The position numbers and the translations under genes were made by a program. The notes under the pieces were generated by a model, which saw nothing but the letters and a program-made list of their open reading frames with translations, was not told where the DNA came from and searched no databases. From Anaerolineaceae bacterium UBA6073 (lineage in GTDB: Bacteria; Chloroflexota; Anaerolineae; Anaerolineales; Anaerolineaceae), in NCBI GenBank assembly GCA_002436085.1, contig DIXT01000019.1:43441-107440 (forward strand): a DNA stretch of 64,000 nucleotides, in the 5' to 3' direction. How positions within the stretch are numbered: position 1 is the first letter of the stretch; the number at the start of each line of letters is the position of its first letter. This document shows positions 48,990-59,674 of the stretch, piece after piece.

Positions 48990-48995
48990 TACAAT
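48990..48995 (+). promoter_or_regulatory. Possible -10 element of the IMPase gene
   Basis: TACAAT, about 33 bases before ATG 49028, with no clear -35 element. AAAAGGTGG lies upstream of the ATG as ribosome site. Confidence 0.35.
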
Positions 48996-49027
48996 ACCTG
49001 CACAATCCTGCGTAAAAGGTGGCGCTG

Positions 49028-49813
49028 ATGCAACCTGAACTGAACTTTATTACCGATATTGCCATGGAAGCTGGCGCCATGCTGGCGCGCATGCAGGACG
49101 GCGACCTGGACGTCCAGCTTAAGGGGCGCGCTGACCTGGTTACCCGCGCCGACAAGAGCGTGGAGGCGTTCCTGATTGACCAGGTGCTCCAGCGCTTCCC
49201 AACCCACGCGATTATCTCCGAAGAAAGCGGCAGCCACCCCGGGGATCCGGAACATCAATGGTTCATCGACCCGCTGGACGGCACCCTGAATTACGCGCAT
49301 GGTCTGCGCTATTACTGCACGACCATCGCCTACGCGCGCGCCGGGCAGCTGCAGTTGGGCGTCATCTACTCCCCGCGCGAGCAGGAGTGCTTTACCGCCG
49401 AGCTGGGCAAGGGGGCACACCTGAACGGCAAAGCAATCTCGGTATCTTCCGCGGAAAAGCTGGAGGACTCGCTGCTTGCCACTGGCTTTCGGGCGACGCT
49501 GATTGATACCCCCCGCTCGAACTATGACAACTTTTTGCGCCTCTCGCGGATTGCGCAGGGCGTGCGCCGCCTGGGCTCAGCGGCAATGGACCTGGCTTAC
49601 GTGGCGTGCGGCCGGTTGGAAGGCTTTTGGGATATCCAGCTAAGCCCCTGGGACGTGGCAGCCGGCGTGCTGATTACGCGCGAAGCCGGCGGTATTGCCG
49701 AAACACTCTACGATGAGGGCGACCTGCTTTGCAGCCCTGTGGATATTCTGGCGGCCAACGCGAAGGTGTTCGCGCCTTTAAAAGCCATTCTGAACGCGGA
49801 ACGCGTACGCTAA
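49028..49813 (+). CDS. Inositol monophosphatase family protein
   Basis: A 261-residue protein with the metal-binding motifs of the FIG/IMPase superfamily: ISEESG (about 63-68), WFIDPLDGTLNYAHG (about 78-92) and WDVAAGVLITREAGG (near 206-220). Expected to remove phosphate from inositol monophosphate, a sugar phosphate or PAP; the exact substrate is not clear. ATG 49028 has AAAAGG at 49014-49019; the in-frame GTG at 49019 would overlap that site. Divergent from the hydrogenase genes. Confidence 0.9.
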   Translation: MQPELNFITDIAMEAGAMLARMQDGDLDVQLKGRADLVTRADKSVEAFLIDQVLQRFPTHAIISEESGSHPGDPEHQWFIDPLDGTLNYAHGLRYYCTTIAYARAGQLQLGVIYSPREQECFTAELGKGAHLNGKAISVSSAEKLEDSLLATGFRATLIDTPRSNYDNFLRLSRIAQGVRRLGSAAMDLAYVACGRLEGFWDIQLSPWDVAAGVLITREAGGIAETLYDEGDLLCSPVDILAANAKVFAPLKAILNAERVR

Positions 49814-49839
49814 GCGCGGTAAAGCTGCGCCTGTTTTCC

Positions 49840-51081
49840 TTAATTGCCTGCCGAACGGCTCGTTAAGGCGTAAACAGTGCCGTTGTCGCTGGTAAAGTAC
49901 ACCGCACCTTTAGCAAGCAGAGGAGAGGACGTAATGCTCGCCCCGGTCTCATAAATCCAGATTGCCTGCCCGGAAGGGATATCAATGGCATACAGGGCGC
50001 CCGCGCCTGTGCCAAAGTAAACCATAGGCCCGGATACTGACGGCGCTGAGGAAATCGCGCTGCCGGCGTTGAACGCCCACTTTATCTCGCCAGTGCATAG
50101 TGAGACAGCCAGCATATGCCCGTCATCGAGGCCAAAAATTACCACACCGTCAACAATCGCAGGCGCGCTGGAGACAATGTCCGTTTCAAAGTTAAACACA
50201 GGTTCACCATCGCTCAGCCGCAGGCCTGTAAAGGTTCCAAACCCGCCAACGTAAACCACCCCATCCGCGATTGCAGGGCCGGTAATCTGGTTCCAGGTGG
50301 GATACTCCCACAGCTTCTGCCCGGAAATCTTATCCAGGGCGTAGACATACAACTCCGCGCTTGCCCCGCCGCTCTGCGCGCTGGCGAACACCAGGGTATT
50401 TCCGCTCAGCGCGGGCGTAACGCGCACCCCTTTGCTGATTCCAGAACTGGGGTCGGCTGTGCCGGCAACCTCGAACTTCCACAACAGCTGTCCGCTTTGC
50501 GGGTTCAGAGCGTAGAAAAATCCGTCCATACTGCCAAAGTAGACGCCGTTTTCATCCACCGCGGGGGAGGAGGAAATTGCTCCGCCGCTAGGATAGGTCC
50601 ATAGCTGCTGGCCGGTCTGGCTGTTCAGCGCGTAGAGCAGGCCGTTCGCATCCCCGACAAAAAGGGTATCGGACCAGTAGGCGGGCGCTGAACTGACCGC
50701 GCCGCTTGTTTGAGCTTTCCACAAAAGCCCTCCGGTCTGGCTGTCCAGCGCGGTAAGCCCATCCGGACTGCCGACGAGCAGCTGACTGCCCACCAATACC
50801 GGGGACGCGCTTGGTGTCGCGCCTGATGCCTGCCAGAGAAAGCCAGCGTTTTCCATAGGCGCTTCGGCAGTAAAGACGCCGCTGCGTTCCGGGTTTCCCC
50901 GGTATATCTCCACGGTCTGGGGCAGCACCGGCATTGTTGTCGGAATAGGCTCTTGCGCGGCCGGGTTTTTTGTGAGAATAACCGCTTCAGGGGCGGCTTT
51001 TTCAACCGAAGCTGCGCAGCCTTGGGTGCAAAACAGCATCATGAACACAATTAAAACAGGCAGGATTTTGTTCTTTGGCAT
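49840..51081 (-). CDS. PQQ-binding-like beta-propeller lipoprotein
   Basis: A 413-residue protein with a lipoprotein-type signal (FMMLFCTQGC), a Pro/Thr linker and seven or more repeats of the type LYALNSQTGQQLWTYP and ISSSPAVDENGVYFGSMDG. This is the PQQ/WD40-like propeller pattern of BamB and of tryptophan-docking propellers. It is on the cell surface or in the periplasm-like space; no catalytic residues are seen. A similar, less regular propeller lipoprotein lies at 57042. It stands alone. Confidence 0.85.
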   Translation of the reverse strand: MPKNKILPVLIVFMMLFCTQGCAASVEKAAPEAVILTKNPAAQEPIPTTMPVLPQTVEIYRGNPERSGVFTAEAPMENAGFLWQASGATPSASPVLVGSQLLVGSPDGLTALDSQTGGLLWKAQTSGAVSSAPAYWSDTLFVGDANGLLYALNSQTGQQLWTYPSGGAISSSPAVDENGVYFGSMDGFFYALNPQSGQLLWKFEVAGTADPSSGISKGVRVTPALSGNTLVFASAQSGGASAELYVYALDKISGQKLWEYPTWNQITGPAIADGVVYVGGFGTFTGLRLSDGEPVFNFETDIVSSAPAIVDGVVIFGLDDGHMLAVSLCTGEIKWAFNAGSAISSAPSVSGPMVYFGTGAGALYAIDIPSGQAIWIYETGASITSSPLLAKGAVYFTSDNGTVYALTSRSAGN

Positions 51082-51244
51082 CTGAATACCTCCGCTGATG
51101 CGTAATTAATTATGAAATAGCTGGATTAACAACAGTATACGTCTGATTATTCCAGCCGTAAACACTAATTTGCATGGAACAATGATTTATTGCTGGAGAT
51201 TAGTATGGAACTATGCGCTCTGACAGGCTGGCAAAACTTACCGC

Positions 51245-52258
51245 TCAAATCGTCAGTTCCGCGATGAGCAGCTCGAACGCAACCTCGCCGGGCATGCCGC
51301 TGCTCTTCATGTCTTCATCAATTTGCAGCAGCCTGCCGAACACATCCAGCAGCTGCGCCATGCTGAAGCGCCGCGCCTGACTGGTCAGCTTATCCGCCAC
51401 GAACGACAGCACATGCAGCTCTTTTTCCACCTGCCGGCTGCTGCCGCCCTCGTCCAGAATCTCCCGCGCCTGGATGAGCAGGCGAAACTGGCGGTAAATC
51501 ATACCCGAAAGTTCAATCATTTCGTTCTTCTCGCTCAGGATTCGGAATTGGGTCATTGCTTTGGAGCCGTTGCGTTCCCCTAACGCGTCCACCAGACTGA
51601 AAATGTTGCCTTCCTGTTCCTGTGAGGTCAGCAAGACTACGTCCTGCGCGTTCACCGCGCGGGCGCCGTTCAGGTAGGTCAGCAGTTTGGTGATCTCCTG
51701 CGCCGCGCGCTGGGTGTTGTTCCCGACGTAGCTTGCCAGTAAGTGCGCGGCGTCGGTGCGAAATTCTCCGCCAGCCTCCCGGGCAGTTTTGGCGATCCAG
51801 CCCGGCATGTCCGCGTCTTCGGGCAGGGCGCAGTCGATCACGCGCCCGGCGTCCGCATGGGCGCCCAGCCATTCCAGCAGCCAGGCATATGCGCGCGCAT
51901 TCTCCCAGTATTTTTCTCCACGTTTGGTGCTTTGTGAGTCTTCGACAACCAGCACCAGCGCGGCGGTGTCCGGCAGCCCCTCCAGGATTTCCAGCAATTT
52001 TTCACGTTCAGCGGGGTTCAGTTTGGTCAGGATTGGGCGGGCTTTCCAGACGACCACCAGCCGGCGCTCTGCCAGGAACGGCATGGTCAGGCAGTCGGCG
52101 CGCAGAGCTTCCAGGTTAAGCGTTTCGCCGTCCAGCACGGTCGTGTTCATCTCCGCCATTTGCGGGTCCCCCAGTCTGGCTTTGATTTCCGCCAGCAGAG
52201 CCTGAACGCGCGTGCCGTCATCGCCGCGCAAAACTGTAAGCCTTGCCAAATCGGTCAT
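51245..52258 (-). CDS. holA: DNA polymerase III subunit delta
   Basis: A 337-residue protein. The order LTVLRGDDGTRVQALLAEI, LTMPFLAERRLVVVWKA, LDALGERNGSKAMTQ-like and the C-terminal helical SGMIYRQFRLLIQAREIL block match HolA, the clamp-loader delta subunit that opens the beta clamp. ATG 52258 was chosen because AGGCGG lies upstream; the frame stays open to 52321 but inside the preceding gene. It is seven bases downstream of the DUF6391 gene, in an operon-like group with radA and clpC. Confidence 0.85.
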   Translation of the reverse strand: MTDLARLTVLRGDDGTRVQALLAEIKARLGDPQMAEMNTTVLDGETLNLEALRADCLTMPFLAERRLVVVWKARPILTKLNPAEREKLLEILEGLPDTAALVLVVEDSQSTKRGEKYWENARAYAWLLEWLGAHADAGRVIDCALPEDADMPGWIAKTAREAGGEFRTDAAHLLASYVGNNTQRAAQEITKLLTYLNGARAVNAQDVVLLTSQEQEGNIFSLVDALGERNGSKAMTQFRILSEKNEMIELSGMIYRQFRLLIQAREILDEGGSSRQVEKELHVLSFVADKLTSQARRFSMAQLLDVFGRLLQIDEDMKSSGMPGEVAFELLIAELTI

Positions 52259-52265
52259 CAGCCGC

Positions 52266-52781
52266 CTATCTGCCAGTGTTGATTTTGTGCAAAAAACTTT
52301 CGCGCAGGCGGGTGGAGGCAACCCGCGTTACGCGCTGGTCGCCCTGCTCGGCGCTGGTGGTGAGCGTTTTTTGGAGCAGCGGTCCCAGCGGGCGCGCCAG
52401 AATGAACACCGGCAGCGCGGTGAGCAGCGCAATCATAAATTGTGGGAGCCGCGGCTTCTTTGAGCCGCTGCTGGCCCACAGCATCAGCCAGGCCGCCGCG
52501 CCTGCTGCCAGCGCGGGCGCCGCCAGGTTCGTGCCGCAATGCGGATGAATGGCGAGCTGGTTTTCACCGGCTTTCAAGCGCTTTTCAGCCTCCAGGGCGG
52601 CTTCGGTCACAATTTCCGTCGGCAGGTCGGCAACCAGCAAAAAACCCTGCGGGTTAGAGAGACCGGCCATCTGCACACCTTTGTATTTTTCCGCCAGGAC
52701 CTGCATGGTGGCGTGCTCGAGAGCGTGATTGCGCCTTACAGCGCCTAAAATTGGTAATCTATCCAGCCAGGGAGCTGTCAT
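52266..52781 (-). CDS. DUF6391 family membrane protein
   Basis: A 171-residue protein. The start LPILGAVRRNHALEHATMQVL with its HALEHAT motif is the hallmark of DUF6391. A glycine/histidine segment (IHPHCGTNLAAPALAAG) and two or three hydrophobic segments follow. Function unknown. ATG 52781 has AAAGGCGGA upstream. It lies 19 bases after radA and before holA on the same strand. Confidence 0.75.
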   Translation of the reverse strand: MTAPWLDRLPILGAVRRNHALEHATMQVLAEKYKGVQMAGLSNPQGFLLVADLPTEIVTEAALEAEKRLKAGENQLAIHPHCGTNLAAPALAAGAAAWLMLWASSGSKKPRLPQFMIALLTALPVFILARPLGPLLQKTLTTSAEQGDQRVTRVASTRLRESFLHKINTGR

Positions 52782-52800
52782 CGGGGTCCGCCTTTCATTT

Positions 52801-54204
<1,404 letters not shown>

Positions 54205-54207
54205 TGC

Positions 54208-56769
54208 TTATGCCCCTACCTTTTCCGGGTTGTCCGGCTGGCTTTGCGTTTCGCGGCGTTTGAGCACAATTTTCCTGACTTTATCCCCGTCCGCGTCCAG
54301 GCTTTCCTCCAGGTCCACCAGGATGCTGTCCCCATTGGTAAAGGTGTGGGCAAGCAAGGCGTCGGAGAGCGGTTCTTCGACCATTTGTTCGATCACGCGC
54401 CGCACGGGGCGGGCGCCCATTTCAGGGTCAAAGCCTTCATCCGCCAGGTAATCCAGCGCGGCTTCGCTGGCCTGCAGGGTCAGCTCGTATTCCTCGAGGC
54501 GCTCCGAAACTTTGCGCAGCTCCAGGCTGACAATCTCGCGGATATCCGTGCGGTTGAGCGCCCGGAAGACCACCACGGAGTCCAGGCGGTTCACGAATTC
54601 AGGCCGGAAGTTGCGTTTGAGCGCTTCCATCAGCTTCTTTTTCATCTCAGCATAGCTGGACTGTTCTTCCAGCGCGCTGTCCACTTCCAGCGAGAAACCG
54701 AGCGAGGACTGACGTTTAATCAGGTCCGCGCCGATATTGGACGTCATGATGATGATGGCGTTGCGGAAGTCGACCTTGCGGCCTTTCGCGTCGGAGAGGT
54801 GCCCTTCTTCCATGATTTGCAGCAGCAGCTGCAGCGCTTCGGGATGGGCTTTTTCCACTTCGTCGAACACCACAATGCTGTAGGGCTTGCGGCGCAGCGC
54901 TTCGGTCAGCTGCCCGGCTTCTTCGTAACCGACATAACCAGGGGGCGCACCGACCAGCCTGCTGATGGTGTGCCTTTCCATGAATTCGGACATATCGATT
55001 TGAATCAGGGCTTCTTCGCTGCCAAACAGCATTTCCGCCAGCGCTTTGGTCAATTCTGTTTTCCCGACGCCAGTGGGGCCCAGGAACATGAACGAACCGA
55101 CCGGCCTGCGCGGGTTTTTGAGCCCGGCGCGCGCCCGGCGCACCGCCTTGGCAACGGTTTCAATGGCTTCCTGCTGCCCGATGATGCGTTTGGAGAGTTC
55201 TTCCTCCATATTGAGCAGGCGGGCGGATTCCTCGGTCGCAATTTGCGTCAGCGGAATACCGGTCCACATGGAGATGACCTCGCCGATGTCTTCCGCGCTC
55301 ACAGTGGGCGCGGATTCGCGGTCCCAGCTTGCTTGCATCGCCTGCAGATTTTCTTCCAATCCGGCTTGCCTGGCCAGCAGGTTCTGTACCTCATCATTAT
55401 CCTCAGCCGCGCGGGCGCCTTTCAGGTCTTTGCGGAGTTCGCGCAGCTCGTTCATCAGTTCCTTGCTGCTGACAGCCGACTCGCTTTTGTACATGCGCAC
55501 GCGCGAGGAGGCTTCATCCACCAGGTCGATGGCTTTGTCCGGTAGAAAGCGGTCGGTCACGTAGCGGGAGGAGAGCTTGGCGGCGGCTTCCAGGGCTTCG
55601 TCCGAGATATGCAGGCGGTGGTGCTCCTCGTAGTTCGCGCGCAAACCCTTGAGTATCTCAATCGTTTCGTCCAGCGAGGGCTGGTCGACCACAATAGGCT
55701 GGAAGCGGCGCTCGAGCGCGGCGTCGCTTTCGATGTTCTTGCGGTATTCGTTCAGCGTGGTGGCGCCAATTACCTGAAGTTCCCCGCGTGACAAGGCGGG
55801 TTTGAGGATGTTGGCAGCATCTACGGACGAGCCGGCGGAACCGGCCCCCACAAGCATGTGCAGTTCGTCAATAAACACAATCGCGCCGGAGCTTTTTAGC
55901 TCGTCAATCACGCGCTTCAAGCGTTCCTCGAATTGACCGCGGTACATGGTGCCCGCTACCAGCGAACCGACGTCCAACTGCAATACGCGCTTGTTCAGCA
56001 GCAAACCGGGCACGTCGCCTTCGACGATGCGCTGCGCCAGCCCTTCCACGATGGCAGTTTTGCCCACGCCGGGTTCGCCAATCAGCGCCGGGTTGTTCTT
56101 GGTGCGGCGCGCCAGGATCTGGATGACGCGCTCAATTTCCTTCTTGCGCCCGATAACCGGGTCCAGTTTGCCCTCTTCCGCCAGGGCGGTCAGGTCGGTC
56201 GCGAGCTGGTCCACCAATGGGGTTTTGCCGCTTTCTTTTTCCTTGCGGCGGGAAGAAGGCCGGCTTGGGCTCACCTGGTTCTGGTCAAAGTCGGGCGGCG
56301 GCGCCTGCCGGGTGTCTTCTTCGCTGTCCTGACGGGTTTCCGAAATCACCCGGCGCGTCTGCCGGCGGATTTGCTCGGGCGTGGCGCCCAAGCTCTCCAG
56401 CACTTTCATGCCCTCGCACACCGGGTAGCGCGCGATAGCCAGCAGCAGATGCTCCGTACCGACTGTGGATTGCCCGCTGTCCTTGGCTTCTTCCAAGGCC
56501 AATTCCAGCACACGTTGGGTATCACCGCCCAGCACCATATCCCCGGAATGGCTTCCGATGCCGGTTTTCTCTTCCACAGCCGCGCGGACGGAATCCAGTT
56601 CCATCCCCACGTCGCGTAAAACACGATTCGCGATCGTGCCTTCTTCAATCATCAGTCCAAGTAAAAGGTGCTCCGTCCCAATCGTCTGCTTATGCATCCG
56701 CTCAGCTTCAGTCTGAGCATGGGCGAGGACCCGCTTGGCTTTTTGGGTAAAACGATTAATGCCAGCCAA
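54208..56769 (-). CDS. clpC: ClpC-type AAA+ protease ATPase
   Basis: An 853-residue protein. Two N-terminal Clp repeats (RFTQKAKRVLAHAQTEAER and the TEHLLLAIARYPV half) are followed by AAA-1 with Walker A GEPGVGKT (231-238), a middle domain of coiled coil (about 410-490) and AAA-2 with GPTGVGKT near 562-569. ClpC unfolds proteins for ClpP. No mcsA/mcsB or ctsR is adjacent, unlike in Firmicutes. The ATG follows TTGGAGGT. It is followed by radA. Confidence 0.95.
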   Translation of the reverse strand: MAGINRFTQKAKRVLAHAQTEAERMHKQTIGTEHLLLGLMIEEGTIANRVLRDVGMELDSVRAAVEEKTGIGSHSGDMVLGGDTQRVLELALEEAKDSGQSTVGTEHLLLAIARYPVCEGMKVLESLGATPEQIRRQTRRVISETRQDSEEDTRQAPPPDFDQNQVSPSRPSSRRKEKESGKTPLVDQLATDLTALAEEGKLDPVIGRKKEIERVIQILARRTKNNPALIGEPGVGKTAIVEGLAQRIVEGDVPGLLLNKRVLQLDVGSLVAGTMYRGQFEERLKRVIDELKSSGAIVFIDELHMLVGAGSAGSSVDAANILKPALSRGELQVIGATTLNEYRKNIESDAALERRFQPIVVDQPSLDETIEILKGLRANYEEHHRLHISDEALEAAAKLSSRYVTDRFLPDKAIDLVDEASSRVRMYKSESAVSSKELMNELRELRKDLKGARAAEDNDEVQNLLARQAGLEENLQAMQASWDRESAPTVSAEDIGEVISMWTGIPLTQIATEESARLLNMEEELSKRIIGQQEAIETVAKAVRRARAGLKNPRRPVGSFMFLGPTGVGKTELTKALAEMLFGSEEALIQIDMSEFMERHTISRLVGAPPGYVGYEEAGQLTEALRRKPYSIVVFDEVEKAHPEALQLLLQIMEEGHLSDAKGRKVDFRNAIIIMTSNIGADLIKRQSSLGFSLEVDSALEEQSSYAEMKKKLMEALKRNFRPEFVNRLDSVVVFRALNRTDIREIVSLELRKVSERLEEYELTLQASEAALDYLADEGFDPEMGARPVRRVIEQMVEEPLSDALLAHTFTNGDSILVDLEESLDADGDKVRKIVLKRRETQSQPDNPEKVGA

Positions 56770-57041
56770 TGCATACCTCCAATTGTTATATGGCTCCGAA
56801 AAGAACCCCTGCCGCCCCTCCCCGTAGTATGGATTTCGGCAGGAAGAAATCTTGCGGGTAAGACCTGCGCTGACGCGCGGTCAAAGTGATTTTTACGAAT
56901 CTCTTGATACTTTCATTTTACCAAATTATCCCCCCGCTTTTTCCTCTGTCCAGAGATTATGACGAAACGTTAATACGCCAGTTGCCGGCGCGGAGCTTTA
57001 TTCGGACGCAACGCTACGCTCCACGCCGGCGGGCGCAGGCT
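56770..57041. other. Intergenic region upstream of clpC
   Basis: It separates clpC from the convergent end of the lipoprotein gene at 57042. An AT-rich stretch near 56890-56940 may hold the clpC promoter, but no good -35/-10 pair is clear. No gene, repeat or hairpin of note was seen. Confidence 0.4.
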
Positions 57042-58346
57042 TCAATACATGTAGTTAAAAATCTGCCCGCTGTCGATAACGGTCTGTTCAAGAGTTTGCA
57101 GGTTTATTAATTTCAACGCGATGTTTTGGTAGTATCCATCCGCGCCAACCGTGCCGGTTGTGACCACAAGGTACTGGCTGTCCGGGGTCCAGCTGAAGAT
57201 GTCAATCACATTCTCGGCAAGCACCCGTGCCTGGGCTTGCCCGGGAGCGCTCTCGCTGATGCCATTAGCCGGCAGAACGATCAGCTGATTGCCGCCTTTG
57301 TAATTCGGGGTCCAGGGGCCAGCCCATCGCTCTGCAGATGGGAACTCAAGCGCGGCAAGATACTCGGAATTTGGCGACCAGTGCAATTCCCACAGAAGCG
57401 TGCCGCTGGTCGCGCCGGTATAAGTCAAGCGAGCGTCTTCCTCGCCAAGGGCTTTAATGTGGATTTCGCCGGCGCCCTGTTCGTTGAGTTTCGAGTCATC
57501 CAGTTCCGCCAGCCAGCGTTCGTCCGCGGAGATGCGCGTGTCCCCGCCTTTCTGCCAATACACCGCGCCGGTCTGCCGGTCGTACACAAAATCGGGAATC
57601 CCGGCATTCTCCGGACCGCAATAGAACGGATCGCCAGTGATGAAACGTCCGTCCGGAGTCACACCTATGCCGGTGCTGTTCCCGGTGAATGAGAGGTTTT
57701 GCGGGAGCGGGAAGCTGTCCACTACGGTGCCCGCGCGCGGGTCATAGACCAGAATATTGACCCCGGTAATGTTGGAGGAAGGCTCTTCCCAAAAAACACA
57801 AGCGCCAACCTGTTGGGTTACGTACAGATTGTCGTGTGCGTCCCAGCCCAGGATGTTTTCCGTTGCCCACATCTGCGTATCCCCGTTCGGGATGCGCGCA
57901 AAGCTGTGGTCCTCCAGATTTAGAACAATAAATTCGCCATACTGCTTGTTGAAAGCGACGAACGTACCAGAAGGGGAGACTTTTGGATACGAGAAGGAGC
58001 CTTCCAGTCCGCTTGGGGAACCCGCCCCGGTGAGCGCGAATTTTTCGCCTGTGTCGGGGTAATAGATCCAAATCTGGTTGTCTTTCGCGTACGCGATTGG
58101 CCAGTTGGAGGGCGCAGCTTCGGTCGGTTCGGGCGCGCTTGGAGGTGCTTCGGTTGCTTCTGTGGGCAGAGAGCCTTCGGGAGGTGGCACGGGGGTCATG
58201 TCATCTCCGCCTGAAAGGTTCGTTGCTTCAGTTTCCGCGGGCTGTGGGCCAGTATTTCTCGGCAGGAAAAACGAGCAGCAGCCGGAAAGCAAGAATGTAA
58301 TGATCAGCAAAAAAGTTAATATTGGAATACGCCGCATCTGCACCAT
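57042..58346 (-). CDS. Beta-propeller lipoprotein (TolB/WD40-like)
   Basis: A 434-residue protein. A lipoprotein signal (LTFLLIITFLLSGCC) and an acidic Pro/Thr linker (residues about 30-85) precede a propeller-like domain with repeats such as IWIYYPDTGEKFALTGAG and PDSQYLVVTTG. This type is common in Chloroflexota surface proteins. Function unknown. The start ATG 58346 lies two bases after CAGGAGGGA; a GTG one codon later is equally well placed. An in-frame extension upstream to 58442 has no support. Confidence 0.7.
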   Translation of the reverse strand: MVQMRRIPILTFLLIITFLLSGCCSFFLPRNTGPQPAETEATNLSGGDDMTPVPPPEGSLPTEATEAPPSAPEPTEAAPSNWPIAYAKDNQIWIYYPDTGEKFALTGAGSPSGLEGSFSYPKVSPSGTFVAFNKQYGEFIVLNLEDHSFARIPNGDTQMWATENILGWDAHDNLYVTQQVGACVFWEEPSSNITGVNILVYDPRAGTVVDSFPLPQNLSFTGNSTGIGVTPDGRFITGDPFYCGPENAGIPDFVYDRQTGAVYWQKGGDTRISADERWLAELDDSKLNEQGAGEIHIKALGEEDARLTYTGATSGTLLWELHWSPNSEYLAALEFPSAERWAGPWTPNYKGGNQLIVLPANGISESAPGQAQARVLAENVIDIFSWTPDSQYLVVTTGTVGADGYYQNIALKLINLQTLEQTVIDSGQIFNYMY

Positions 58347-58575
58347 TCCCTCCTGGTGTGATATTCGCCTTCTTACGGGACGAAAAATACTATCCCTGCT
58401 GGTATTGTAACAAACATTTCTGCGCTGACCCCCAAAATTCACGCATGCAGGCTAAAAATGCTTAGCCAGACAACATTCAGCAAGCCGCCCGGATTTTGGC
58501 GGGGCTTTTCGGAAGTCATCTTGATTACCGACATAATCCTGCCGTTCCTGCGGCGCTAAACCAGCTGTCAATACA

Positions 58576-58605
58576 ACAGGAGCGGATAATTCCGCTCCTG
58601 TTTTT
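58576..58605. terminator. Hairpin terminator
   Basis: ACAGGAGCGGA at 58576-58586 pairs with TCCGCTCCTGT at 58591-58601 around TAAT, with five T on the plus strand and a weaker U-tract on the minus strand. It lies just after the stop of the epimerase gene on the minus strand. Confidence 0.65.
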
Positions 58606-58623
58606 GTACTATATAGGGTGGGG

Positions 58624-59616
58624 CTATTTTTCATGCCAGGCTTTGGCGTACGCCGAGAGGATGCGTTCGCAAATCGCGTTAAAGTTCTCGTCCACCTTTT
58701 GGCGCGCGGGGTCGGCGCGGTGCCAGGCGATAATTTCCTCAGCCCCGCGGGAAAAGGGCGTGGTGCATACAAAGTCCGGCACGACGCGCTTGATTTTGCT
58801 GTTATCCAGGATGAAGCTGTGGGCCTTATCTCCCAGCAGGCTTTCGCCCCAGATCGGGTCGTAGGCGGCAATCAGGTCCGAGGGCACATGCACCAGCCTG
58901 GGCTGAACGCCCACCGCCGCCGCCAGGATTTCATGGATCTGGTTCCAGGTCAGCCATTCATCGGAAGTGATATGGTACGCTTCGCCAATCGCGCGCGAAC
59001 TGCCCAGCAGCCCCACAAAGCCCTTTGCAAAATCCGAACTATGAGTGAGCGTCCAGAGCGAGGTGCCGTCGCCGTGCACAACCACAGGCAAGCCTCTCAG
59101 CATGCGGTCAATGGTTGTCCAGTTACCGTGCACGGGCACGTAAACCTCGCTGTACGTGTGCGAAGGACGCACAATCGTGAAGGGGAATTTTTCCTCGCGG
59201 TAGGCGCGGAGCAGGCGTTCTTCACAGGCGGCTTTATCGCGCGAGTACTGCCAGACCGGGTTATCCAGAATGGCGGCTTCCGTCACGGGTAGGGTTGCCG
59301 GCGGAGTCTGGTAGGCGGAGGCGGAACTGATGAAAATGTACTGGCCTGTGCGCCCGCGGAAAAGCTGCAGGTCGGTCTCGATATGCTGCGGGGTGAAGGC
59401 GATAAAATCCGCCACCACGTCAAAGCGCAGGCTGCCCAGGGCCTCTCGCGCGGCGTTCGGGTCGCGGATGTCCGCGTTAATCACGCGCGCGCCTTCCGGC
59501 AGAGGCCGGAGCGACTGACCCCGGTTAAGCAGATAGAGTTCCACGCCGCGGTCAAGCGCTAATTTTGAGCAGGCGCTGCTGATGTTGCCAGTGCCGCCGA
59601 TAAATAATGCTTTCAT
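58624..59616 (-). CDS. NAD-dependent epimerase/dehydratase family protein
   Basis: A 330-residue extended SDR: LFIGGTGNISSACSKL at the start (glycine loop GGTGNIS), VVADFIAFTP, FISSASAYQTPPAT (Ser) and the tyrosine of the YSRDKAACE segment with its lysine. The GGTGNI type occurs in small nucleotide-sugar or flavonoid-like reductases with unclear substrates. It is not part of the glycan locus. It lies upstream of a terminator and after the MFS gene on the same strand. Confidence 0.8.
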   Translation of the reverse strand: MKALFIGGTGNISSACSKLALDRGVELYLLNRGQSLRPLPEGARVINADIRDPNAAREALGSLRFDVVADFIAFTPQHIETDLQLFRGRTGQYIFISSASAYQTPPATLPVTEAAILDNPVWQYSRDKAACEERLLRAYREEKFPFTIVRPSHTYSEVYVPVHGNWTTIDRMLRGLPVVVHGDGTSLWTLTHSSDFAKGFVGLLGSSRAIGEAYHITSDEWLTWNQIHEILAAAVGVQPRLVHVPSDLIAAYDPIWGESLLGDKAHSFILDNSKIKRVVPDFVCTTPFSRGAEEIIAWHRADPARQKVDENFNAICERILSAYAKAWHEK

Positions 59617-59674
59617 GTCAGCCTCCTAAATTCTGCCAGTTCGCCCGGGAAAAATTCGTGCGCGGGCGGATTTG

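Noticed and set aside
56886..57110. 74-codon plus-strand frame upstream of clpC
   Set aside because: It has no ribosome site and overlaps the end of a supported minus-strand lipoprotein gene.
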